Source: Hyperoodon ampullatus
Lineage: Eukaryota; Chordata; Mammalia; Artiodactyla; Ziphiidae
Assembly: GCA_949752795.1 (NCBI GenBank)
Contig: OX457057.1
Span: forward strand, 5,880,632 to 5,944,631
Direction: 5' to 3'
DNA: 64,000 nucleotides
The translations under genes and the position numbers were made by a program. Within the stretch, counting starts at the first letter, position 1. Each line of letters opens with the position of its first letter. Below are positions 11,924 through 21,912 of this stretch, in pieces. A model generated the notes under the pieces. It ran no database searches. It saw only the letters and a program-made list of their open reading frames with translations, and was not told where the DNA came from.

Positions 11924-14900
11924 CTTTAAAACAGAACAAAAGGAGAAATTCAGACAAAAATAAAAGTTTGCAAATATGCTGATATTTGTATTTGCATCTG
12001 TAAACCCTTAAACATGAAAAGTCGTGCCTTGGGCATCTCCCACCCGCTACCTTAGTAAACTTGCCTGCTTGTTAAGAAAACTTTTTTTACAACCTTAGTC
12101 ATTTTCCTAGAAGCCCACAAAAATTAAGTGGTTTGGCCTTTGTAGCCTATAGGAAACATGGAACTCTATAATCGCCATTACTTGGCATTATCAAAGGTGT
12201 AGCGTCTGTTTGGATGCAGTCTCACCTTGCTCTGCTTACTAATGTGGAATTCAGAGTGAATAAAAAACACCGGAAGAAATGGATGGGTCCCTTGAAGCCA
12301 GGGTAAGAAAAGGAGGGCATGTCGAGGTGCCTTCCTCGACAGAGGCAGAGATGCAAGGCATCAGGATCTTGGAGTGACTTAGACACCAATCCGAATGGCC
12401 ACATACATTCATTTGATTTAACAGCAACAAACCAGCTACCTGGCTCTCCCCCAGGGGCAGGCATGACGGTGGAGGATGCACCTGGAGAGAAGTCAGCTGA
12501 CGCTGGTCCACATACCACATCGCTTTCCTTCGTCCCATTCACAAGGACAGACTTCCCATCCAAAGAACAGCTTAGATGGTCCAATGAAAAGAGTTCAAAT
12601 AATTAATTCAGGTACGGATCATTCTAATTAAAAAAGACTGACATTTCCTACCCAGTAAAGCAGTTCTGGTGAAAAAGATGTGTGGATCTGGGTTCATAGG
12701 CAAAGCAAAGATATTTTGAAAAACTTCTACTTGACCTTCTGGGCTTCTTCCAATGTTCACTTGGCTTTCATGGCTCTCCACAATTCATCCCACTCTATCT
12801 ACCTAACTGGATTCTTCTTTCTTCCCAGGCTGGGGAGTCCTGTCCCACGACAGCTTACTTCAGGGTGTTGCCTGGTTAGTCTCTCACTCCCACCTTCTTA
12901 AGCATATTTGACCATCTCTGGCACACAGGAAGGACAGACAAGTTAGCCTAGGGTTAGGAGCTCCTAACCCTATGATGTGTTGGCATCAGACTGACCAGGG
13001 TTTGAGCCCTGGGTCGGTCCCTTTGTAGAATGACCTTGGGCAAGTTGGGAAATCTCTCTAAGCCTCAGTTTTCTCATCTGAAAAATAAGATATACATGTC
13101 CCAAGGCTGTTGTGAAGAGTAAACGACACTATGTGCCTGACTTACCCCCTGTAAATGGTAGCCATCCATCATCACTGTCATCATCACCATCATCATTGTC
13201 CTATGTCTTTCCCCTGCCTCTTTTTACCTAAAACAAACCCACCTATTCTCCAAAGCCCAGTTCGATCCCACTGTCCATGCAGACTCACTTCCGTGCTCTG
13301 AGCTATTTGTGTCAAAAGACAGACAAACATCAGGGGCTTCCCTGGTGGTGCAGTGGTTGAGAGTCCGCCTGCCGATGCAGGGGACACGGGTTCGTGCCCC
13401 GGTCTGGGAAGATCCCACATGCCGCAGAGCGGCTGGGCCCGTGAGCCATGACTGCTGAGCCTGCGCATCCGGAGCCTGTGCTCCGCAACGGGAGAGGCCA
13501 CAGCAGTGAGAGGCCCGCGTACCGCAAAAAAAAAAAAAAAAAAAGACAAACAAAAAAAACCTTTCTAATCTGTTATGGACCAATGCTTTTGTAACACACA
13601 ATTAGAATGTAAATGTAAAATAATGATAAAAATGATTTTCTAGTAAGAAGATCAAATGCAAAAAGAACAAAGGTGTACAAAATACACTGTTGGCTATTTT
13701 ACTACCTGTGATAGTCTTGTTTGCTCAAGACTATGTTAAAGCTTTTCAGGGAAGGAAACATACTTTACCCTCTTCTATATTATTATCAGTGCTGGCACTG
13801 AACACTTGAAGGTGGGCTGATCAATGGGGGAAGGTCAGAGGCAGCACAGAGATTGGAAGGACACAGAAGAGCACCTGGGGCGGACAGTAACTAAGTTCCA
13901 CTGGCAAATCTGACCACATTGCTCTGGGCATTACTTCTGGAGAAAATGCCCACTTTGGCAATCTAGTCACAATTACCCCATACTGTTCCCATACCACCTA
14001 TTTGCATGTTATTCTATGTCTACACTTGATAGGTTTAAAAAAGCATCAGTGATCATATTCCTTGTCTTTAGAAAAGTTAACCCAGATCCTTTATTTTGTA
14101 AGCAGAAAGAAATGATACATACTCTGTCCAAGGTTTACAGTCACCATGTTCCCGATCATTAAATGTCCCAAAGGAACAGTCTTTACAACCTTTTGTAAAA
14201 ATTAAAGGAATAATAAAAAAAGGAAGCATTTTAATCATTTTTAACTTTCTCTGTGTTGAACATGATCACATAATAATAAAGTCATTAACTTAATAAAATC
14301 TGTACCGATTGTCTAACAATCCTTCCTGAATTTCATTAGTGATGAACAATTCTTCTTGAATAGTTTGTGATGAACAGAATCCCATAATAAAGTCATTAAC
14401 TTAATGCAATCTACATAGATTGTTCAACAGTTTTTCTTGAAATGAAACCTTAATACCACTAAAGGCTTTATTCTAATTGTACATGGAGTATTGTATATGC
14501 ATGTATACGATGCATGAAAAGGCATGGTTCTGGTGAAGAACAAATATTTTGATTTCAAATTATTTCCATTGATTGAGAAATAATTTTGTAAATATCAGAT
14601 ACTTAGCAGTTCATTATTATTACTTAAAGGTTCTACAAATCTACGTTTTATTTTGTAATCAAAGGACCAAGAACTAAGTTAACAACATACGACTAGACAA
14701 CAAATTGGCACTAGATAGAAGAGGAAACCTACCCTCTTTTGTTAATTCTTGACCTTGTTTACAGTCCTCTTCACACATGGCACATCCTTCCCCCAGGCAG
14801 GAGAATCCCGACACACACTCACACTCTGCATTGCTGGTGGAGGAACATGCTTTCTTGGTCCTGAAAACACCTACAAAGTCCCCCAGTGTTACAATACCCT

Positions 14901-16649
14901 TGATCTCCAAATCCAGGAAGCAAATTTATGTTCTGCAATAAAAACCATGCTTGTTCTACTTAGAATGGTCCTAAAGGTCTCAGAGTATAAAGTTTACTTT
15001 TAAATATCTATAGAAGACTTTTTTACATTTTGCTAATTAAAAAATTCTCTCTTGTCTAATGAATATTTCCTCTAATATATAAAAAGCTCAATCCACCAAT
15101 AGTTGCTATTACAGTAAATTATTTTACTGGACCTGCCTATTAACAGAGGAACCAGACTATTTGACACTTCAGAGTTTCAAAAGAGATCAGTATGCTCGGG
15201 AATAAAAGCTTGTCTTCCCAACACATTTCTGGATGAAGAATATATCTTTTAAATCATACCTTCACACTTCCTGCATACATCACAGGCCTTTTGTCCACTT
15301 GTGCTGGAGAAACTATTTGAAGGACAAGGAGTGCAAAGCTCATGCTTGTTTTTCCCACAGAAAGTACCTAAAAAGGGTAGATAAGAGCTGTACATGTTTG
15401 ACAATGGACCATCATCACCCAAAACATTATGAGGCTCACAAGAAGACCAGAATATGAAACAAAGATTCATTTTCTAGGTACTACAGTGATAGACTTTATT
15501 TGTTGATTGACTGTTTTAAATTATCCATTTGCAAGATTGCCCTAAGCATAATCACAGAATTAAAAATAACAAAGTATAGATATTGCAACAAAAAATCAAT
15601 GGAAAGAAAATAGTTTCCTTTACCTATTGAATAAAACAGAATTATTTCTCTTGATTGATCCAGGACATTGGTGACTGGACTCAGGAGATCAATGTCCTTT
15701 ATTGGCACACTACAGTGTAAAGGTGTCTGCCTTTTCCCACTCTGTTAAGCCTCCTGCCACTTGCTTATTCCCTGCTGCGCCCCCCGGTCTGAGCACTGTC
15801 CTCATACACAAAACTAACATTTGTTGAGGTCTTTCCCTGTGCCGTGCACTGATCTAAGCCCATCATAGGATCCTCCCAGCAATCAGTCTTATGAGATAGG
15901 TTCTCATATCATCCCCAGATGATGAAGCTGGAGCACAAGAGTTTAAGTGACAAGGCTGCATTCACACAGCTAAGATGTAGCATTCAAGAAATATTTGTAA
16001 ATGAATGAATAAAAGATCATTTATTGGGGGAGAGGGATAAATTAGGAGTTTGGGATTAACAGATACACACCACTGTATATAAAATAGATAAGGGCTTCCC
16101 TGGTGGCGCAGTGGTTGAGAGTCCGCCTGCTGATGCAGGGGACACGGGTTCGTGCCCCGGTCTGGGGGGATCCCACATGCCGCGGAGCGGCTTGGCCTGT
16201 GAGCCATGGCCGTTGAGCCTGCGTGTCCGGAGCCTGTGCTCCGCAGCGGGAGAGGCCACAGCGGTGAGAGGCCCACATACCGCAAAAAAAAAAAAAAAAA
16301 AAAAAAAAAATAGATAAACAACAAGGACCTACTGTACAACTAAGGGGACTATATTCAATATCTTGTAATATACATATATATATATCATTTTGCTGTATGC
16401 CTGAAACTAACACAATATTGTAAATCAGCTATAGTTCAATTTTTTTTAAAAAGATCATTAAAACAGAGCTCATAAGCCCTGACTACCAGACTAACTGAAC
16501 CATGTTTTCAGCAGAACAGATCAAGCACACATGTTAATTTGGTCCTTACCCGCTGAACAGTTACTACAGAAATCCTGCAATGATCTTGTCCTCTCGAAAT
16601 TCATGACCAACAGCACAGTAGCCACTATGTTGTAATAGCAATTTCCCAT
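11789..16649 (-). CDS. TNFRSF9: TNF receptor superfamily member 9 (4-1BB, CD137), partial, six coding exons
   Basis: Type I membrane receptor of activated T and NK cells that binds 4-1BBL (TNFSF9) and recruits TRAF1/TRAF2 to drive NF-kappaB survival signalling. Minus-strand join of 16649-16550, 15367-15260, 14870-14733, 14189-14123, 12570-12440 and 11923-11789. Every junction has GT/AG and phases match, giving residues 1-226 with no stop. Signal peptide about 1-23, four cysteine-rich domains about 24-159, a Ser/Pro-rich stalk, membrane span about 187-208, then KQGRKKLLYIFKQ. The length to this point equals the human protein. The final exon with the TRAF-binding acidic tail was not seen down to position 1, so the last intron exceeds 11.7 kb and the gene runs off the left edge. 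The identity is recognised from conserved motifs such as LDGKSVLVNGTKE and RFSVVK. Predicted Ser121, Asp138 and an NCS sequon at 30 differ from the human protein as I recall it. Confidence 0.97.
12440..12570 (-). CDS. TNFRSF9: TNFRSF9 exon for end of CRD4 and stalk
   Basis: 131 bases, acceptor AG at 12572-12571, donor gtagct from 12439. Encodes CSLDGKSVLVNGTKESDVVC and the Ser/Pro/Ala stalk. The N149-G-T sequon is kept. The C that opens the exon completes an aspartate codon at residue 138. Confidence 0.97.
12960..13140 (+). repeat. MIR SINE fragment in TNFRSF9 intron
   Basis: Carries the MIR core: 'tttgagccctgg', 'aatgaccttgggcaagt', 'cctcagttttctcatctg'. An ancient repeat in forward orientation. 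A short CAT-rich simple repeat follows at about 13165-13198. Confidence 0.75.
13334..13544 (+). mobile_element. CHR-type SINE in TNFRSF9 intron
   Basis: Full copy, antisense to TNFRSF9, with an A-tail of about 19. The flanks are similar (aaaagacagacaaac and aaaagacaaacaaa), an imperfect target-site duplication. Confidence 0.92.
14123..14189 (-). CDS. TNFRSF9: TNFRSF9 exon for start of CRD4
   Basis: 67 bases, acceptor AG at 14191-14190, donor gtatgt from 14122. Encodes CKDCSFGTFNDREHGDCKPWT plus two bases of the next codon. The fifth residue is serine (TCC) where the human receptor has a second cysteine (CC). The exon ends GA, which with the next exon's C makes Asp138. Confidence 0.96.
14268..14450. 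repeat. Imperfect direct tandem duplication, period about 111 bp
   Basis: The string taataaagtcattaactta occurs at 14274 and again at 14385. It is followed both times by similar text (gattgt, aaca, ttcttgaa). A shorter inner echo, tgatgaaca, occurs at about 14340 and 14370. Intronic in TNFRSF9, AT-rich, no known family recognised. Confidence 0.8.
14733..14870 (-). CDS. TNFRSF9: TNFRSF9 exon for CRD2-CRD3
   Basis: 138 bases, acceptor AG at 14872-14871, donor gtaggt from 14732. Encodes VFRTKKACSSTSNAECEC, then GFSCLGEGCAMCEEDCKQGQ and ELTKE. Cysteine spacing fits TNFR cysteine-rich domains. Confidence 0.97.
15260..15367 (-). CDS. TNFRSF9: TNFRSF9 exon for CRD1-CRD2
   Basis: 108 bases, acceptor AG at 15369-15368 after a T-rich run, donor gtatga from 15259. 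Encodes TFCGKNKHELCTPCPSNSFS and STSGQKACDVCRKCE. Both ends are in phase 1. Confidence 0.97.
15810..15975 (-). repeat. MIR SINE fragment
   Basis: Reverse-orientation MIR text (ctgtgccgtgcactgatct, gatgaagctgg, 'attcacacagct'). Intron 1 of the TNFRSF9 coding part. Confidence 0.65.
16030..16445 (+). mobile_element. L1 3' end split by a SINE
   Basis: Short L1 3'-UTR tail: 'gtataaaatagata' before the SINE and 'aacaaggacctactgtacaac', 'cctgaaactaacacaatattg' after it. It ends in a T/A-rich run near 16450. The A-tail orientation is plus. Confidence 0.75.
16092..16310 (+). mobile_element. CHR-type SINE with target-site duplication
   Basis: Full copy with an A-tail of about 27, flanked by aaaatagata on both sides (16081 and about 16307). 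Antisense to TNFRSF9. Confidence 0.94.
16550..16649 (-). CDS. TNFRSF9: TNFRSF9 first coding exon (signal peptide and start of CRD1)
   Basis: ATG at 16649-16647 in the context cgtcATGg. Encodes a signal peptide with core YNIVATVLLVMNF, then RTRSLQDFCSNCSAG with the last G split across the junction. Donor gtaagg from 16549. Residues 30-32 read N-C-S, a potential N-glycosylation sequon absent from the human protein, which has N-C-P. Confidence 0.96.
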
Positions 16650-16730
16650 GACGAAATCTTGCATAGACGTATTAGCCAAGCAGATTCCAAAAGAATTTTA
16701 ATCAAAGTAGCTGGTTTCACAAGTACCACT
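16650..16730 (-). other. TNFRSF9: TNFRSF9 5' UTR part of the first coding exon
   Basis: Upstream of the ATG the minus strand shows a good acceptor (ccttttgcag, AG at 16732-16731), which would start this exon at 16730 and give 81 bases of leader in it. Predicted from sequence only. Confidence 0.6.
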
Positions 16731-17459
16731 CTGCAAAAGGTGAAAGTTTCCTAGGATGAGGTGGTTTCTCCTTTCAGAATTACCTACAGTTCAGCTATCA
16801 CCTGTACAATTCTACACGATCATAACTCAGGGTTTGCAGGAAAAATTAATGATGGAATACCATGGAAAAGGTAGCAAATTCATAGAAACTTCTAGGATAA
16901 GAGAAGCGTGACTCGACACTTAGCTTGCTGTAGATTTGCCAAAGTCTAAGAGTGTACTTTCCAACATGTTTTGCCAAAATGCAGAAATAACAATAGCAAG
17001 AACTTTTGGGGACTTTCATAGATATTTAGCATTAGCATCTAGATTTCAACAATGCCTGTGGCTTGCTGCCCCTGAAATATAGTCCTTAAAGAGAGAATCT
17101 GTCAGGGGCATCCAACAGTTCAGCTCAGTGAGAAGACATCTCATTATTACTATTCTCCCTTTGTCCAAACAGCATGTGGAATTTCAACACCTAGTTGCTA
17201 AAATGTTAAAACACCTCCTTGTTCAACTCATTATCACATTTTCTTAATAGACATGTACCTGCTCATTTTGAGATTTGAAGCTCATCTAGTCATAAAACTA
17301 AAGAGTCCAACAATCTCTATAGGCCAGGTTCTTGATCCTTATTTAATGGGTTATGGAATAAAAGTTATTAGAAGGGGAAAAGTCTAGAAATGGACAAAGG
17401 GAACAAAGCTTCATCCTCATCCCTCCTCGGTTCCCCCCATCTTCCCCAAATGGACAAAC

Positions 17460-17569
17460 CTTGAGATCGCAGGAATGGTGGAGAACTTTCCTTCTCCTTG
17501 ATCTTCAGAGCAGTGAGTTTCTGCAGCTGACAAGGGCTGCAGGTCAAAGACTCAAAGAGGGGAGTTTGG
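17460..17569 (-). other. Candidate TNFRSF9 non-coding first exon
   Basis: On the minus strand a donor-like ctcaag|gtttgt lies at 17460/17459, just downstream of the AP-1/GC-box/kappaB cluster. A transcript starting near 17540 and splicing here to the acceptor at 16731 would be a simple leader. Inference, with no transcript evidence. Confidence 0.35.
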
Positions 17570-17606
17570 TGACTCAACCGGGGGCGGGGCCTCGTGGGAA
17601 ATCCCC
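17570..17606 (-). promoter_or_regulatory. Candidate TNFRSF9 promoter: AP-1, GC box and kappaB site
   Basis: Within 37 bases lie TGACTCA (17570-17576, perfect AP-1), a ggggcgggg GC box (about 17580-17589) and GGGAAATCCCC (17596-17606, perfect kappaB consensus). It sits about 0.9 kb upstream of the first coding exon, in the right place for a promoter of an activation-induced receptor. 4-1BB induction through NF-kappaB and AP-1 is established for the gene. That these are the used sites is an inference. Confidence 0.65.
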
Positions 17607-17619
17607 AGAGACAGCTCTG

Positions 17620-18666
17620 TGAGGTAGCTCACTTGATATTTGCTGACCACAAAGTCCCCTAGAGCTTCTGTCCCCACTTAATAACACACTTCAAACTAAG
17701 AGCAGCCCTCTGCTGTTAGGGCATTTTTCAGATGACTTTGGCAAACAGATTTTGTCACTTAAAGTAGTTCTCCATGTCAAAGCTTTTAAGGCATCCTTAA
17801 AATATTTGAGATTTGACAGATGAAACCCACTTCTAAAGAAAGGTCAGCACTCCTGTCAATTACTACCCCTTAACCCTATAATAATAGTGATGCTACAGCG
17901 ATAACTTATTGACTGCAGCTGATGTACCAGGCATCAGATAAGCAACTTAGCTGCAAATGAACCCTAGGTGTTGATATGATGAGGATGAGGATGAGGATGC
18001 GTATGACAGCATTATGCAAATAAGATCATTGAGCTATGAGTCTGGCCAGATTATCAGCAGGACGGGGAGCCGGGATTAGAAACAAAGATGACCTGACTCC
18101 TTTTGACTGTTCCTTGCTATCTGGGTGAGATAGAGGAAGAAGGAGGAAGAAATGGAGGGGAACTGGAGACAAAGGAAGCATAGAATTTATATGGCGGGTG
18201 ACTTTATTGGGTGAAGTTAGGATCTATGAGGGCTTTTAGAAAGCCATTATTTCAAATTAAAAAAAAAGAAAGAATAAGAGAAGAGGAAGAGGAGGAGGAT
18301 GCTTTCAAGATGCTAAAACTCATCCAGCATTGAGTGGCTAGGGGCCCTCAGGGAGACGATCAGGGGAGCCAAGAGCAGGAGTGGTTTTCAATAAAACAGA
18401 TGGTTTTCTATTTGGATCCAAACAGAAGAGTTCCTTTTCCACAGGAGACAGGGTGGTTTTGTCTTGAATTGGGGGATGAAGGGGGAGGGGAGCAAATATT
18501 TATTAAACACTTGCTGTGTGCTAAGCACCTTACACATCTCCACGACCCCTATGATGCCATCAACCTCCTTAGAAACTTTCAGTGGCTCCCTGTTGTCCAC
18601 AGAAGAAAACCTGGACCCTATAGTCCAGTATTCAAGGACATCCCAGATCTGACCTGAAGTTGTCTT

Positions 18667-18668
<2 letters not shown>
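17620..18668. other. Intergenic sequence, mostly unassigned
   Basis: Holds MIR-like text at about 17900-18085 (including a gatgag repeat at 17979-17999) and 18490-18640 ('ttattaaacacttgctgtgtgctaagcacct' type). No exon-like or coding signal seen. Confidence 0.5.

Positions 18669-18730
<62 letters not shown>
18669..18730. repeat. (TA)n microsatellite
   Basis: About 30 uninterrupted TA units. Likely length-variable. Confidence 0.97.
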
Positions 18731-18732
<2 letters not shown>

Positions 18733-18733
<1 letters not shown>

Positions 18734-19475
18734 CACGTAAATGTCACCATTTTAAAGGGTACATTTCAGTGGATTTTAGTATTCACTATGTTGTGCAACC
18801 ATCACCAGTATATAACTTCAAAACATTTTCATTGGTCCCAAAAGAAACCCCGTATCCATTAGCCGTCACTCCTCAATCTCCCTCCCCCCAGCCCCTGGTA
18901 GCCACTAATCTGCTTTCTGTCTCAATGAATTTGCCAATTCTGGACGTTTCATATACATAGATCATACGATAGCTGGTCTTTTGTATTGGGCTTCTTGTAC
19001 TTAGCATAATAGTTTCAAGGTCCTTCCATGATGTAGTACATATCAGTACTTCATTCCTTTTTTAGGGCTGAATACTATTCCATTCTGTAGATTTACCACA
19101 TTTTGTTCATCCATTCATCAGCTGATGGACATATGAGTTGTTTCCACTTTTTGACTATTACGAATAACACTGCTCTGAAGATTTGTGTACAAGTTTTTGT
19201 ACGAACATATGTTTTCAGTTCTCTTGGGTGTGGAATTGCCCCATTGTGTGGTCATCCTGTTTCACTTTTTGAGGAATTACCAGACTGTTTCCCACAGCAG
19301 CTGCAGCATTTTACATTCCCACCAGCAATGTACAAGGGTTTCAATTTCTCCACATCCTTGCTACCACTTGTTGGTTTTCTGTGGGTTTTTTTTTTTAACA
19401 ACAACAAAAAATTTTTTTTATTATAGCCATCCAAGTGGGTGTGAAGTATCTCATTGTGGTTTTGATTTGCTACCC
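18733..19475 (-). mobile_element. L1MB-like L1 3' end
   Basis: Reverse-orientation L1 3' text: 'caccattttaaagggtac', 'gttgtgcaaccatcacca', 'cccctggtagccactaatc', 'cattcatcagctgatggac', 'cccaccagcaatgtacaa'. Old, without an intact frame. Confidence 0.8.
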
Positions 19476-19509
19476 ATGCCCCAATTTTATCAACCCTCAC
19501 CCACACCCC

Positions 19510-19770
19510 ATGTAATGGGAATAGTAGAGTATAGCACATGGTTAAGAGTCCAAGCTTTACTATCAGGCTGATTTGGATCGAATCTAGGCTCTGCCATCTT
19601 GATGGTCACGCAACCTTGGGCAAGTTTCTTAACCTCCCTAAATCTCAGTTTTTCCAACCATACCTTACAGATACAGGAACGCTGTACCCCATCCTTATTT
19701 AGTGAGGATTAAATGAAACAATGAATATGAAATTCTTAGTTCAGTGCCTGGCACATAGTTCTCAAGAAAA
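19510..19770 (+). repeat. MIR SINE
   Basis: Almost the whole MIR is readable: 'tagcacatggttaagagt', 'gaatctaggctctgcc', 'aaccttgggcaagtttctta', 'cagtgcctggcacatag'. Confidence 0.8.
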
Positions 19771-20561
19771 TAGTAACTGTTATTATGAGACTTATTATTT
19801 CAAAAATTTCCCTCCCCAGCCTCCCACAGTGATTATCAGTAAAGCAACCAGGGCGAGTAGCAAGAGAGAAGGAGAAAAACACATGGGCTATCTACAGAAT
19901 TTATTCCCCAATTCTGAGCATCATCTGAGAGTCATTCTCCCTGTGATAATTTGGGATCCCCTCCACCAACTTCAGCAGAGTTGGCCAAATGTAGGAGCAT
20001 CACACCATAGAAACTGCACAGCTGATAATTTCCTAACACTTTCAGTGTCACCATCTAACCTCATTTAACTGTGGGACTCTGGGTTTAACATGACAGCATG
20101 ACATTTAACTGGACTATATTTTTATTTAACTTACTGCTACTTGCTAATTTACATTTTGGATATTCTGTGGGCAGAGGTATTACCTCCCCTGAAAGTGATG
20201 TGTGTCGTTTCCTAGCACAGTAATTAGCTCACCTTTTGAAGCTGGGCCAATGACATAAGAGTCTTTACTGAGCTAAAAGATTCTCAAGATTAGTTTTACC
20301 AGCCGATGGTTAAACAAAATCAGCCACTTCAGAATTATTCTACCAAAGGTTGTGCACACCTTCATTCAGCTGTGTGAAGAGTTTTATAATGTTCACTTTT
20401 CTGCATTTTATTTGATAAAATCATGATAAGAAGCTGAGGCAAATTCTATTGCTAACTAGATGCACATAATATTTAAGCTAGCCAAAGGTGTAATACTCCT
20501 TTAGTACAATTTTCATTTGCTTTAAAATATCAATACAAAAAATAAAAAAGCAATTAACGTT
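19771..20561. other. Intergenic sequence, nothing assigned
   Basis: AT-rich unique-looking DNA. No splice-flanked frame, RNA gene or recognisable repeat found. Confidence 0.4.
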
Positions 20562-20773
20562 GGCTTCCCTGGTGGTGCAGTCGTTGAGAGTCCGCCTGCC
20601 GATGCAGGGGACATGGGTTCGTGCCCCGGTCCAGGAAGATACCACATGCCGCGGAGCAGCTAGGCCCATGAGCCATGGCTGCTGAGCCTGCACGTCCAGA
20701 GCCTGTGCTCCACAATGGGAGAGGCCACAACAGTGAGAGGCCCGCGTACCACAAAAAAAAAAAAAAAAAAAAG
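20562..20773 (+). mobile_element. CHR-type SINE abutting a truncated L1
   Basis: Full SINE with an A-tail of about 20 that runs directly into L1 sequence. The flank before it (caattaacg) does not recur after the tail. Confidence 0.92.
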
Positions 20774-21245
20774 ACACATGCACCCCAATGTTCACTGCAG
20801 CACTATTTACAATAGCCAGGTCATGGAAGCAACCTAAATGCCCATCGGCAGATGAATGGGTAAAGAAGATGTGGCACATATATACAATGGAATATTACTC
20901 AGCCATAAAAAGGAACAAAATTGGGTCTTTTATAGAGACGTGGATGGATCTAGAGACTGTCATACAGAGTGAAGTAAGTCAGGAAGAGAAAAACAAATAT
21001 CATATACTAACGCATATATGTGGAACCTAGAAAAATGGTACAGATGAACCAGTTTGCAGGGCAGAAATTGAGACACAGATGTAGAGAACAAACGTATGGA
21101 CACCAAGGGGGGAAAGTGGCGGGGGTGCTAGTGGTGTGATGAACTGGGAGATTGGGATTGACATGTATACGCTAATATGTATAAAATGGATAACTAATAA
21201 GAACCTGCTGTATAACAAAATAAATAAAATAAAATACAAAAGGAA
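20774..21245 (+). mobile_element. 5'-truncated L1 (3' end only)
   Basis: Matches 4650-5097 of the younger L1 closely: acacatgcaccccaatgttc, 'atggaatattactcagccat', 'acacagatgtagagaac', then an A-rich tail. It contains the last 77 or so codons of ORF2 in frame (20788-21030). Confidence 0.9.
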
Positions 21246-21255
21246 AAAAAGAGTA

Positions 21256-21315
21256 TCCCCCTCTTGCCACAACTAGAGAAAGTCTGCACGCAGCAATGAA
21301 GACCCAATGCTTAAT
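21256..21315 (+). mobile_element. Fragment of the longer CHR-type SINE
   Basis: 'cacaactagagaaagtctgc' and 'agcaatgaagacccaatgc' match the 3' third of the copy at 11428. Only about 60 bases remain. Confidence 0.7.
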
Positions 21316-21805
21316 CAAATCCCTCTCAGAGGCCTAGGATGCGATAAATTCTCGCATAATCTGTTATTATGCAAGAACATTATGGAAATTATAGCTTCCC
21401 AGAAGTCCCAAGTGTCTATTATCTTGATGCTACTTATGCTCCCTTTTGTGGTTTTGTAAGTCCTTGTGAATTACCATGGAATTCAAAATAATTGCACAAG
21501 AAATCTGAAGAAGGCTTTGCAATATTAAATGATTCATGTGACTGTTAAATCTCCACATATGTAGGAAGTAGCATGAGAACTGTAATAGTGGTTCTTTACA
21601 GGAATTAACTAGAAGGACATTGAACCTCAGAATGGCAAACAGTTTTAATTTTTATAAAAGTATGTAATAAAATTTGATTAAACTTCACAAAATAAAAAGG
21701 TCAGGTATATTTAAACAAATTAGATATTTGATTTTTATCAAGTATACTATTTTAATTTTAATAGATAATTTTGAAATTTTCAGAAGAAAAATACTTTTTT
21801 TTTTT

Positions 21806-21912
21806 CTGCACTGTGCAGCTTTCAGGATCTTAGTTCCCCCACCCGGGATTGAAACTGCACCCTCAGCAGTGAAAGTGTAGAGTCCTAACCACTGGACCGC
21901 CAGGGAAGTCCC
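21806..21912 (-). mobile_element. Short tRNA-derived SINE
   Basis: Reverse copy: a T-run, then 'ggatcttagttcccccaccc', 'gtcctaaccactggaccgcc' and 'agggaagtcccgg'. The short (about 110 bp) form of the lineage. Confidence 0.88.

Noticed and set aside
18669..18730. CRISPR-like or origin-like repeat
   Set aside because: It is a plain TA microsatellite with no spacers, in a mammalian genome.
20788..21030. 80-codon frame with clean coding text
   Set aside because: It is the C-terminal end of L1 ORF2 in a 5'-truncated copy, not a host gene.
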